In this document: piece by piece, positions 1 to 6,446 of the stretch | Numbering within the stretch: the stretch's first letter is position 1 | How the letters are laid out: the number at the start of each line of letters is the position of its first letter | From: Alphaproteobacteria bacterium | Lineage (GTDB): Bacteria > Pseudomonadota > Alphaproteobacteria > Rickettsiales > SXRF01 | Assembly: GCA_020049775.1 (NCBI GenBank) | Contig: JAGVLO010000013.1 | Coordinates: 1-37,255, forward strand | DNA length: 37,255 nucleotides | Direction of reading: 5' to 3' | Translations under genes and position numbers: made by a program | The notes under the pieces: generated by a model | Told to the model about the DNA's origin: nothing | The model's database searches: none | Seen by the model: the letters and a program-made list of their open reading frames with translations, nothing else

Positions 1-1
1 C

Positions 2-355
2 ACACAGGTGAATGTCACGCTATGCTTCTCTGCCGCGCAGGCGCTGCTCGCCGCCAAGGCAGGAGCTACCTTTATTTCGCCTTTCGTAGGCAGGCTGGAT
101 GATATTGGTCAGGACGGCATGGCGCTGATTTCCGACATCGTGACCATGTATAAACAATATGACTATATCAAAACGGAAGTGCTGGTGGCCTCCATCCGCA
201 ACCCCGTGCATATCGTTGACGCCGCCAAAATGGGTGCGCATGTGGCAACCATCCCGCCGAACGTACTCAAGCAGCTGGCGTCGCACCCGCTGACAGATAA
301 AGGACTGGCCGTATTCCTTTCCGACTGGCAGAAGACAGGGCAAAAAATAGCGTGA
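2..355 (+). CDS. Transaldolase / fructose-6-phosphate aldolase family protein (3' part)
   Basis: C-terminal part of a class I aldolase of the small transaldolase/FSA family; the reading frame is open from the window edge, so the true start lies upstream. Visible hallmarks are the [19 protein letters not shown] strand-helix, SPFVGRLDD (phosphate-binding Arg of the family) and the late VASIRN segment. The Schiff-base lysine should lie before this piece and cannot be checked. The family interconverts sugar phosphates of the pentose phosphate pathway or cleaves fructose-6-phosphate; which of the two is not decidable here. The stop TGA overlaps the GTG start of the DUF484 gene (GTGA), implying translational coupling. 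A transaldolase-DUF484-xerC order is common in alphaproteobacteria (recalled). Confidence 0.9.
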   Translation, partial: TQVNVTLCFSAAQALLAAKAGATFISPFVGRLDDIGQDGMALISDIVTMYKQYDYIKTEVLVASIRNPVHIVDAAKMGAHVATIPPNVLKQLASHPLTDKGLAVFLSDWQKTGQKIA

Positions 356-1095
356 GCGCAAAACGTACCGAACCTCCGGCAGCCAAATCAGACGTCACGC
401 CGGAACAGGTGCGTGCGTTTCTCAAAAAAAATCCCGACTTCCTGAGCAAAAATGAAGACGTGGTCAGCGACCTGACACCGCCCGAGCGCGACCTCGGCAA
501 CGGCATCATCGATTTCCAGCACTATATGGTCAAAAATTTGCAGAAGGATAGCAAGGCGCTAAAATCCCGCTATGACGTGCTGGTGGATTTCTGCCGCGAC
601 AATATGTCGGTGCAGCATCAGGTACATCACGCAGCACTGCGTCTTATCCGTACGCGCAATCTTGAGCAGTTGCTGGAAGCCATTGCCATCGACCTTGTCA
701 GCCTGTTTGATGTCGATGTAGTGCGCATGGCCATGGAGTCCGAAACGGCGATTGAAACCTCGTTCGGCGAACATAATTATTCGGGCATCGTTTTCATTCC
801 CACCGGCACCATTGACGCAGCGCTGGGCAAAAAGAAAAATGTGCTTCTGGTCGAAGACTGCAGCAAAAAACACCCGCCCGGCTTTGATGAGATTTTTGCC
901 GACTGCGAATCAATGATAGCCTCGTGCGCCATGCTGAGACTGGAGTTGGAAATGGTCGATCGCGCCATTGTGCTGGCCTTTGGTGTGCGCCACAAGGGAC
1001 GCTTCCACCCCGGGCAAGGCATTGAGCTACTCCATTTCCTTGCCCAGATTGTTGCTCACCAGCTCGACCGCTATCTCGACGATTTGATGATATAA
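352..1095 (+). CDS. DUF484 family protein
   Basis: A 247-aa soluble protein of the DUF484 (YigA-like) family. The N-terminus shows the family pattern [19 protein letters not shown] followed by a helical linker around residues 55-85, and then a GAF-like alpha/beta domain to the C-terminus (residues 95-245) ending [17 protein letters not shown]. The biochemical function of the family is unknown; members sit next to xerC in many proteobacteria, as here with one gene between. Start is GTG at 352, overlapping the preceding stop by four bases, which fits coupling better than any internal ATG. The GAF-like reading is from the fold pattern only. Confidence 0.88.
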   Translation: MSAKRTEPPAAKSDVTPEQVRAFLKKNPDFLSKNEDVVSDLTPPERDLGNGIIDFQHYMVKNLQKDSKALKSRYDVLVDFCRDNMSVQHQVHHAALRLIRTRNLEQLLEAIAIDLVSLFDVDVVRMAMESETAIETSFGEHNYSGIVFIPTGTIDAALGKKKNVLLVEDCSKKHPPGFDEIFADCESMIASCAMLRLELEMVDRAIVLAFGVRHKGRFHPGQGIELLHFLAQIVAHQLDRYLDDLMI

Positions 1096-1102
1096 CCCCG
1101 CC

Positions 1103-1771
1103 ATGGCCAAGGACCGCTTCGAGAGAAGAAAACAAAAAGACAATAAAACCCTGATATTCATGGGCAGCATTCTTTCTGCCTGCGCCGCTATGTGGTGGGG
1201 CATGGAACTGGAAGCAATTTTTGGCGAACCTTCGCTTGAGGAAGGGTTTGGCTGCCTGTTCCGCTTCGGCACCGGCGCATGCGCACAGTTGTGGTTTGTC
1301 GGTCTGGACCAAATCAACCTTATTACCAGCGTACTTTTTTACACCGGCATTGCCGTTACCATTTACGGCCTAAAGCACTTACAAAAAACAACGGTAAAAA
1401 TACTTATCACTCTATTTATTATCATTGGGCTGCTTATTATTTTTCCGCAGGATACATACCAGCACAGCGAGCATATAAAACAAGCCACCGAAGAAGCCCG
1501 CGCCGCCATCAATGAATGCCGCAATAAACGGCTCGTCGGCAAACTAAAAACACATACCGACGCAGTGAACTGCTCTAACCCGAAAATCATCGATGCCTAC
1601 AACCGGGCCTTTTACCCGCACATGGATTTGATTGAATCTTTTGCTGAAAAACAAAGCGAAATGGCACGAATGACTGATGCCGGACAGTTTTCGGAAAAAG
1701 AAGCGAATCTGGAAACTGCGCGCTTTATGCTGTATATTGCCACCGTAGAAGGCAAACGCAGCGCTAGGTAA
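1103..1771 (+). CDS. Small membrane protein of unknown function
   Basis: A 222-aa protein that I do not recognise. It has a basic N-terminus (AKDRFERRKQKDNK), a hydrophobic segment around residues 15-35, two more at about 70-92 and 96-112 (ITSVLFYTGIAVTIYG and VKILITLFIIIGLLIIF), then a hydrophilic, mostly helical tail of about 110 residues with two cysteines (NECRNK, NCSNPK). The tail probably lies on one side of the membrane as a soluble domain. It sits 7 bp after DUF484 and 3 bp before xerC, so it is surely in the same operon. No strong Shine-Dalgarno is visible before ATG 1103, which fits reinitiation from upstream. Confidence 0.75.
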   Translation: MAKDRFERRKQKDNKTLIFMGSILSACAAMWWGMELEAIFGEPSLEEGFGCLFRFGTGACAQLWFVGLDQINLITSVLFYTGIAVTIYGLKHLQKTTVKILITLFIIIGLLIIFPQDTYQHSEHIKQATEEARAAINECRNKRLVGKLKTHTDAVNCSNPKIIDAYNRAFYPHMDLIESFAEKQSEMARMTDAGQFSEKEANLETARFMLYIATVEGKRSAR

Positions 1772-1774
1772 TTT

Positions 1775-2698
1775 ATGGATACGCTCCCCGTTACGGCAGG
1801 ATTGCAGGACATCATCACCCGCTGGCAATCATGGCTGCTCCATAATAAACACGCGTCCAGACACACACTTGTTTCCTATGGCAATGATATGTCGCATTTC
1901 TTTTCGTTCCTGAGCCAGCATCTCGGCGGCAGGGTAGATACCAAGCAGCTGGCATCGCTGGAGGCACGCGATTTCCGCGCATGGCTGGCCCACCGCCACG
2001 GTGATTTTGAAGCCAGTTCGACCGCACGCGCGCTATCCACCATAAAAAGTTTTTTTCGTTACCTCGAGAAACAAGACACCGTCACCAACGCCGCCATTTT
2101 CCATATCCGCGGACCCAAGATAAAAAAATCGCTGCCCAAAGCGCTCGCCGAAGAGCAAGCGGCACAAGCGATGGAGCATATCGGCACGCAACATGAAGAC
2201 GCATGGGTGAACAAGCGTGACCTTGCGTTGCTGGTGCTGATTTACGGTTGCGGCTTGCGTATCGGCGAAGCTCTTTCGCTGCGCTATAAAGACATACCGC
2301 AAGGCGATGTGATTTCGATTATCGGCAAAGGAAACAAACAGCGGCAGGTGCCTGTGCTGCCTGTAATAAAAGATGCCATCGCCGATTATGTTTCGCATTG
2401 CCCGTACCCGTTTACACCTGATGTGCCGCTGTTTTTAGGAAGCCGCGGCAAGGCGCTCGATCCCGCCATTTTCCAGCGCGAATTGCGCAAGCTTCGCCAG
2501 TCGCTTGGCCTGCCGGAAACTACTACACCACATGCCTTCCGCCATAGCTTTGCCACCCATTTGCTGGCTGGCGGCGGTGATTTGCGCTCGATTCAGGAAC
2601 TGCTCGGCCATGCCAGCCTGTCCACCACCCAGCGCTACACGCATGTGGACAAAACCCGCCTGCTGGCCGCCTACAAGAACGCACATCCAAGGGCGTAA
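1775..2698 (+). CDS. xerC: Tyrosine recombinase XerC
   Basis: Site-specific recombinase of 307 aa that resolves chromosome dimers at dif together with XerD. The N-terminal SAM-like core-binding domain covers about residues 12-105; the catalytic domain holds the complete active set: R162 (GLRIGEALSLR), K185 (GKGNKQRQVPV), H253 and R256 (HAFRHSFATHLL), H279 (LLGHASLSTTQRYTH) and the nucleophile Y288. Length and the DUF484 context support XerC rather than XerD or a phage integrase. It ends 6 bp before the Stealth gene. Although a tRNA with a duplicated 3' end lies 1.4 kb downstream, nothing suggests this housekeeping recombinase belongs to that element. Confidence 0.95.
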   Translation: MDTLPVTAGLQDIITRWQSWLLHNKHASRHTLVSYGNDMSHFFSFLSQHLGGRVDTKQLASLEARDFRAWLAHRHGDFEASSTARALSTIKSFFRYLEKQDTVTNAAIFHIRGPKIKKSLPKALAEEQAAQAMEHIGTQHEDAWVNKRDLALLVLIYGCGLRIGEALSLRYKDIPQGDVISIIGKGNKQRQVPVLPVIKDAIADYVSHCPYPFTPDVPLFLGSRGKALDPAIFQRELRKLRQSLGLPETTTPHAFRHSFATHLLAGGGDLRSIQELLGHASLSTTQRYTHVDKTRLLAAYKNAHPRA

Positions 2699-2704
2699 AA
2701 TTCC

Positions 2705-3661
2705 ATGATGGATATAGATGTTGTTTATACATGGGTGGATGGTGCCGACCCCGATTTTATTGCCTCTAAAAGCCAATATACGCAACAATTACACGTGGGA
2801 AATAAAAGCAACCGCTACCATGACAATGGCGAATTGCGCTATTCGCTGCGTTCCGTGCATATGCACGCGCCTTGGGTACGGCATATCCATATCATTACCA
2901 ACGGCCAGAAACCGGATTGGCTGAACCTCAATCACCCGCAAATAAAGCTGGTGAAACATGCCGAAATTTTTAAATGGAAAGAACACCTGCCAACATTTAA
3001 CTCGCAGGCCATTGAATGCCACCTGCACCGTGTGCCAGGGCTGGCAGAGCGTTTTATATATTTTAATGATGATTGTTTTATTGGCACACCCGTTACTCCA
3101 TCCATGTTTTTTACTGATAGCGGGAAAATTGTGTACCATGCCGGCGCACCAGAATTATCTTCAGGTCCGTATGACCCGAAAACAGAATCAGCGCACATTG
3201 CCGCCATTAAAAATACCCATGCGCTTTTAGTGGAAACATTTGGTGCCGATAAACGCTATCTGAGGGCAAGCCATCAGGCAATCGCACTGACTAAATCACT
3301 GATGCAGTCTATTGAAGACCGCTGGCCGGAAATAATCAAGCGCTGCTCAGGAAACCGCTTCCGCTCGATTGATGATATCGCGCTATGCACAGGACTATGG
3401 AATAATTATGCCTATTATACCCAGCAGGGCGAATACCAGCGTATCTATTGGATGGTACGCGGCTGGAATTATGACCTTGAAAAAACCGCAAAGGCTATTG
3501 ACGATATATTGGTCAAGCGCCCCCCGTTTTTCTGCCTTAATGATGAGCGCCACAAACAAGTAATGGATGACATACCTGAACAGATAAGCGCCCAATTATC
3601 TAGGTTATTTAATACGTTATATCCATATGCATCTCCCTATGAAATTCAGGCCAACGCTTAA
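2705..3661 (+). CDS. Stealth-family sugar-phosphate transferase
   Basis: A 318-aa protein of the Stealth family, which transfers hexose-1-phosphate (phosphodiester-linked sugar) during capsule, exopolysaccharide or LPS assembly. Conserved region 1 is at the extreme N-terminus (IDVVYTWVDGADPDF, residues 4-18); region 2 contains RSVHMHAPWVRHIHIITNG and LPTFNSQAIECHLHR, followed by the FIYFNDDCFIG acidic metal/nucleotide site near residue 120. A later RSIDDIALCTGLWNNY block corresponds to regions 3-4. It follows xerC by 6 bp and probably rides on that operon. Codon use is more AT-rich than xerC, so recent acquisition is possible. The sugar substrate cannot be read from the sequence. Confidence 0.9.
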   Translation: MMDIDVVYTWVDGADPDFIASKSQYTQQLHVGNKSNRYHDNGELRYSLRSVHMHAPWVRHIHIITNGQKPDWLNLNHPQIKLVKHAEIFKWKEHLPTFNSQAIECHLHRVPGLAERFIYFNDDCFIGTPVTPSMFFTDSGKIVYHAGAPELSSGPYDPKTESAHIAAIKNTHALLVETFGADKRYLRASHQAIALTKSLMQSIEDRWPEIIKRCSGNRFRSIDDIALCTGLWNNYAYYTQQGEYQRIYWMVRGWNYDLEKTAKAIDDILVKRPPFFCLNDERHKQVMDDIPEQISAQLSRLFNTLYPYASPYEIQANA

Positions 3662-3679
3662 ATTTTTAACCATTATTAA

Positions 3680-3708
3680 TTACCGGTTAATAGAAATTAT
3701 CTTATACT
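3680..3708 (+). promoter_or_regulatory. Candidate sigma70-type promoter of the GC-rich cassette
   Basis: TTACCG at 3680-3685 and TATACT at 3703-3708 are separated by exactly 17 bases. The -35 box overlaps an inverted repeat TTAACC (3666-3671) / GGTTAA (3685-3690), which could be an operator. Predicted transcription would start near 3715 and give a leader of about 80 bases before the cassette gene. Confidence 0.5.
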
Positions 3709-3720
3709 GAAGCTGATGTC

Positions 3721-3788
3721 GTTGTTTCTATTAGCTAGAACTAGTAGCAAACAACCTTCCTCAGGCCCTTCGCCTGAGTATTCGGAGG
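3721..3788 (+). promoter_or_regulatory. Structured 5' leader with possible Shine-Dalgarno sequestration
   Basis: Two inverted repeats lie in the predicted leader. GTTGTTT (3721-3727) pairs with AAACAAC (3749-3755). CTCAGGC (3760-3766) pairs perfectly with GCCTGAG (3772-3778) across a CCTTC loop. In addition CCTTC (3755-3759) can pair with the Shine-Dalgarno GGAGG (3784-3788), closing the second hairpin over the ribosome site with one wobble pair. C3755 is shared by both stems, so they compete slightly. Pairing is seen in the sequence; a regulatory role is inference. Confidence 0.45.
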
Positions 3789-3794
3789 CGAGAG

Positions 3795-3995
3795 ATGAAG
3801 ATCCAGTTCCCGACCCGCGAAGCGGCCAACGCCCACATCGCGGAACAGAAGGATCGGACCGACCTCAGCGTCTTTACGCTCCAGAACTTCTGGACCGCGG
3901 AGTACGAGTACTACGTGGTCACGCCCGACGAGGTCCCCGACCTCGAGGAGCAGCAGAAGATCAACTCGCGGCCCCGCCGCGAGGACTACGAGTAA
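3795..3995 (+). CDS. GC-rich 66-aa protein of unknown function, probably transferred
   Basis: A 66-aa acidic soluble protein with no family I recognise. It starts at ATG 3795 behind a strong Shine-Dalgarno (GGAGG, 6-base spacing). The protein has a basic/amphipathic first third, an aromatic centre (FTLQNFWTAEYEYYVV) that reads as beta-strands, and a charged tail (PDLEEQQKINSRPRREDYE). Its codon use is extreme: 62 of 66 codons end in G or C, against the AT-leaning Stealth gene upstream and the AT-rich DNA after the tRNA. With its own promoter, structured leader and 3' hairpins it looks like an independent cassette, such as a phage accessory gene, from a GC-rich donor. A second open frame (3716-4003) overlaps it but lacks a ribosome site. 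Confidence 0.65.
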   Translation: MKIQFPTREAANAHIAEQKDRTDLSVFTLQNFWTAEYEYYVVTPDEVPDLEEQQKINSRPRREDYE

Positions 3996-4005
3996 CATCG
4001 TAGTC
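3984..4005 (+). repeat. Perfect hairpin spanning the cassette stop codon
   Basis: GACTACGA (3984-3991) and TCGTAGTC (3998-4005) form a perfect 8-bp stem with a 6-base loop that contains the TAA stop (3993-3995). It may stabilise the mRNA end or affect termination of translation; only the base pairing is seen. Confidence 0.5.
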
Positions 4006-4019
4006 GGGCGTTAAAACCC

Positions 4020-4056
4020 CACACACCTCTCTTCCGTCAAGGGAGGGCGGTGTGTG
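4020..4056 (+). terminator. GC-rich hairpin, possible transcription terminator of the cassette
   Basis: CACACACC (4020-4027) pairs perfectly with GGTGTGTG (4049-4056); inside, CTCTT (4029-4033... approximately) can pair with the purine run AAGGGAG (4039-4045) to lengthen the stem. No U-run follows, so it is a weak intrinsic terminator or a mRNA 3' stabiliser. It closes the GC-rich cassette. Confidence 0.4.
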
Positions 4057-4096
4057 CGGTTACCTTGCCTTACCCTCTTTCCATAAAGCCTTTATC

Positions 4097-4125
4097 TTGC
4101 ACATTAACTAAAAGACCGATATTCA
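4097..4125 (+). promoter_or_regulatory. Candidate promoter of tRNA-Arg
   Basis: TTGCAC (4097-4102) and TATTCA (4120-4125) are 17 bases apart and end 24 bases before the mature tRNA 5' end. The -35 box is good and the -10 box is moderate. Confidence 0.4.
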
Positions 4126-4149
4126 GGCCTTGCAGTAAGCGTGCTTTGC

Positions 4150-4226
4150 GCACCCGTAGCTCAGCTGGATAGAGCGTTGCCCTCCGAAGGCAAAGGTCGG
4201 ACGTTCGAATCGTCTCGGGTGCGCCA
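4150..4226 (+). tRNA. tRNA-Arg (anticodon CCG)
   Basis: Complete 77-base cloverleaf. Acceptor GCACCCG pairs with CGGGTGC (4216-4222); D-arm is GCTC/GAGC; anticodon stem TTGCC/GGCAA encloses the loop CTCCGAA with anticodon CCG, reading the Arg codon CGG; T-arm is GGACG-TTCGAAT-CGTCT. The discriminator is G and CCA is encoded (4224-4226). Its last 21 bases plus TT are repeated exactly 80 bases downstream. Confidence 0.96.
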
Positions 4227-4308
4227 TTTCACACTAGCCCAAGGTAATTCGAACCCTATTAAAGATAGCGTGCAAAGCACGCGGGCGAATCGTCTCGGGT
4301 GCGCCATT
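4206..4308 (+). repeat. 23-bp direct repeat of the tRNA-Arg 3' end (att-like)
   Basis: The 23 bases at 4206-4228, covering the T-loop end, acceptor strand, CCA and two following T, recur without mismatch at 4286-4308. The spacing is 80 bases. This is the pattern left when an integrative element inserts into a tRNA 3' end and restores it (attL/attR). The 58 bases between the copies hold no gene; they include the hairpin GCGTGC-AAA-GCACGC (4269-4283), part of which is inverted relative to GCGTGCTTTGC just before the tRNA (4139-4149). No integrase gene is adjacent. It could equally be a local duplication. Confidence 0.6.
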
Positions 4309-4432
4309 GTCTATAGAATTCACGCGTGATTTATTATAACTTATTGTATTTAATAGATATTGTTTTGTTGGCACTAGCTATTTATTAATAATTGCCGCAT
4401 ATAATGGTTACTAGGCATTAACCGAGGTAACC

Positions 4433-5500
4433 ATGACTGGCGCAAGAACCATATTAAATCCAGATTTTGCTGATGTAATTGCTGAGAAGCTGGGAGAGTT
4501 CAGGCGCCGAATCGTTAAAGCTGAAGATGAAGCAACCCCCGACATTGATCCCCAAGATCTGCTGCCCGTTACAAAGGCTAGAATCGAAGCCGCAGAAGAG
4601 CTGCTGCAAAAAGGCTCTTTCGATAGCGATGATTTGCAAAAACGGCTGAGTGCCAAATTCGGAGCGGAAGCCGCCAGCACTGCCATAGAAGACATTGCCG
4701 GCTATAACATAGGCTACAATCTCGACGGGCTAATGGATAATGAATTGCCGGAGCCTATGCGGGGAGAAAGTAAGGCTGCATTCACGCCACCACCACCTTC
4801 CTCCGCAGACACTGCGGACGATTACACGCATCATACCTATAAATACGGACGCAACGGCGTAATCACGCAAAACCAGGAATATTCCGACCTTCTTAATGGC
4901 AAAAGCGTGACGCCGGTGGAAAACGAAATTGCGACATTTGATTACGCTGGCAAGGTCCAGCTTAATGACGGCGAGGTGGTTTACAAGGATAGCATGAGAA
5001 CGCACGGTATCCTGAAAACCCATGCCCATAAAGGTATCTATATCGGCATAGACGGCATCACGGATTATAGCAATAACCGCAAAATGCAGGGTCCGGAAGA
5101 TGTCGGCGAATACGACATTTATATAAACATCCCCTCCGAGCTTCAGAAAGAAAAAAATTGTTATGTAGAGCTTGATTCCTGCAGGGCAGCCTCCGAGTTC
5201 CAGGGCGATCCGGAAGATCTGCAAAGTATACGCGACAGTGAGGACTACCTTGTCATCCGCACTGGCCTTGATCCCAAGGACGACCCCAAAGCCCGCGAGA
5301 AAATAGAGATAATCAACAAGAGTATTGTCAACCACATCATGAAGGGCGGCAAGCTGGAAGAGATCTCAGAACTTGTTTATCAGGAAACCGAGCGGTTAAA
5401 GGAGGACGATACGCCGCCTGCTGCCGGTTCATTTGCTGACCGTGTATTGCAGCAGTCCAGACGGTCAGGCTCCGATAGTGGCGGGCGAGGCCGCAGCTAA
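4433..5500 (+). CDS. Orphan 355-aa protein of unknown function
   Basis: I do not recognise this protein. ATG 4433 has a Shine-Dalgarno GAGG five bases upstream, and a perfect -10 box TATAAT lies at 4400-4405, without a well-spaced -35. The protein is hydrophilic with no signal peptide or membrane segment. Residues 1-95 are helical and acidic; a Pro-rich linker with PPPP follows near 117-120; a mixed alpha/beta domain runs from about 130 to 275 (THAHKGIYIGIDGI, YDIYINIPSEL, NCYVELDSCRAASEF); a charged helix and a low-complexity RSGSDSGGRGRS tail end it. It lies directly after the tRNA-end duplication and converges on the UbiA-like gene with 7 bases between. A secreted or element-borne protein is possible but unproven. 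Confidence 0.7.
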   Translation: MTGARTILNPDFADVIAEKLGEFRRRIVKAEDEATPDIDPQDLLPVTKARIEAAEELLQKGSFDSDDLQKRLSAKFGAEAASTAIEDIAGYNIGYNLDGLMDNELPEPMRGESKAAFTPPPPSSADTADDYTHHTYKYGRNGVITQNQEYSDLLNGKSVTPVENEIATFDYAGKVQLNDGEVVYKDSMRTHGILKTHAHKGIYIGIDGITDYSNNRKMQGPEDVGEYDIYINIPSELQKEKNCYVELDSCRAASEFQGDPEDLQSIRDSEDYLVIRTGLDPKDDPKAREKIEIINKSIVNHIMKGGKLEEISELVYQETERLKEDDTPPAAGSFADRVLQQSRRSGSDSGGRGRS

Positions 5501-5507
5501 CGCCTGC

Positions 5508-6446
5508 CTATTCTCCCGATATTTTATACATCAGCGGCTCGTTGAGTAGTTTTATGGAGGGAATGGTTATATTTCCCAGCATTATGGTTGCAGAAAAAAG
5601 CAGCAACGTGAGCAGCAGGAACATTTTATTCTTAAGCAGGCGCTCTGGATAAATCACCTCGAGTCTCTGGCCAAGCCCCATCAAAAAATACCAAGCCATC
5701 CACACTACCAGCACCGGAACAACAAGCACCATTTCCGTTTTGTATTTTAACGCCAGTATGGTCATCCCGAAAACAGTAAACAACCCATATACAAAGGCTG
5801 AAACCGACAAGCTATGCAAGCTATATACTGCGTATGACTTACGGTAAGCCACCGCCTGCTCGCGCGAGGCAAACAACTGCAGTTCCGCAAGCCGCTTAAG
5901 GCTCATGGCGAATCCGCCACCTGCAAGGCCCAGCATAAGTATGGACGACGGGGGAAGAGCCTCCGGCAGCACACATAGCCAGCCAAGCACTATACGTATG
6001 GGATAATTGGCGGACTCAAGCAGCACATCGGCATATGCTTTATCTTTGAAACGCAAGGGCGGTATGTTGTAAAACCATGCTGCGACAATATAGAAGCCGA
6101 TACAGTACGCTGCATTTATGTGTACCTGCATCGCCATAAATAGCGCAGCGGATACAAGCATAAAATATTCCGCCACTACCATACGCTTATCTAAATCATA
6201 TTTAACGGACGCGCGCTGTTTCTTGATAGGGTGGCTCCTGTCCGATTTTGCGTCTATCGTTTCGTTAAGCACATAATTCGCAGAGGACGCAAAGCACAGA
6301 CTTAAAAATACATATACGACAAACATATATTCGCCGCTGACGCCCGGTTCAGCAAGCATATAGGCAAGCCCAAGCCCAAGCAGCATAACCAGATTCTTGG
6401 TCCAGTTATCAATGCGTGCAATACTGATATATGGCTTTATATTCAT
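5508..6446 (-). CDS. UbiA-family prenyltransferase, DPPR-synthase-like
   Basis: Integral membrane protein of 312 aa with about eight or nine hydrophobic segments, in the UbiA superfamily. The first Asp-rich motif is N61-E-T-I-D65-A-K-S-D69-R-S-H-P, and the second is around D140 (DVLLESANYPIRIVLG). The N..D...DR.HP.K..R pattern is closest, as I recall it, to decaprenyl-phosphate phosphoribosyltransferase (mycobacterial Rv3806c type), which puts 5-phosphoribose on a polyprenyl phosphate as precursor of arabinofuranose donors. It is less like ubiquinone or heme O enzymes. The longer frame starts at 6473, but ATG 6446 overlaps the stop of the upstream methyltransferase (ATGA) and begins MNIKPYISIAR, a family-like start. 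Substrate is inference. Confidence 0.82.
   Translation of the reverse strand: MNIKPYISIARIDNWTKNLVMLLGLGLAYMLAEPGVSGEYMFVVYVFLSLCFASSANYVLNETIDAKSDRSHPIKKQRASVKYDLDKRMVVAEYFMLVSAALFMAMQVHINAAYCIGFYIVAAWFYNIPPLRFKDKAYADVLLESANYPIRIVLGWLCVLPEALPPSSILMLGLAGGGFAMSLKRLAELQLFASREQAVAYRKSYAVYSLHSLSVSAFVYGLFTVFGMTILALKYKTEMVLVVPVLVVWMAWYFLMGLGQRLEVIYPERLLKNKMFLLLTLLLFSATIMLGNITIPSIKLLNEPLMYKISGE

Noticed and set aside
1775-2698. XerC as the integrase of an element at the nearby tRNA-Arg
   Set aside because: Its neighbours and length are those of the chromosomal xerC; it is not beside the repeat.
3716-4003. A 95-codon open frame overlapping the GC-rich gene in another frame
   Set aside because: It has no ribosome site, and long alternative frames are expected in GC-rich DNA; the 3795 frame has the strong Shine-Dalgarno and sensible codon use.
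4284-4308. A second tRNA gene after tRNA-Arg
   Set aside because: Only the last 21 tRNA bases plus two are present; D-arm and anticodon arm are missing.
4141-4329. Open frame of 62 codons across the tRNA
   Set aside because: It reads through the tRNA and its repeat, with no independent support.
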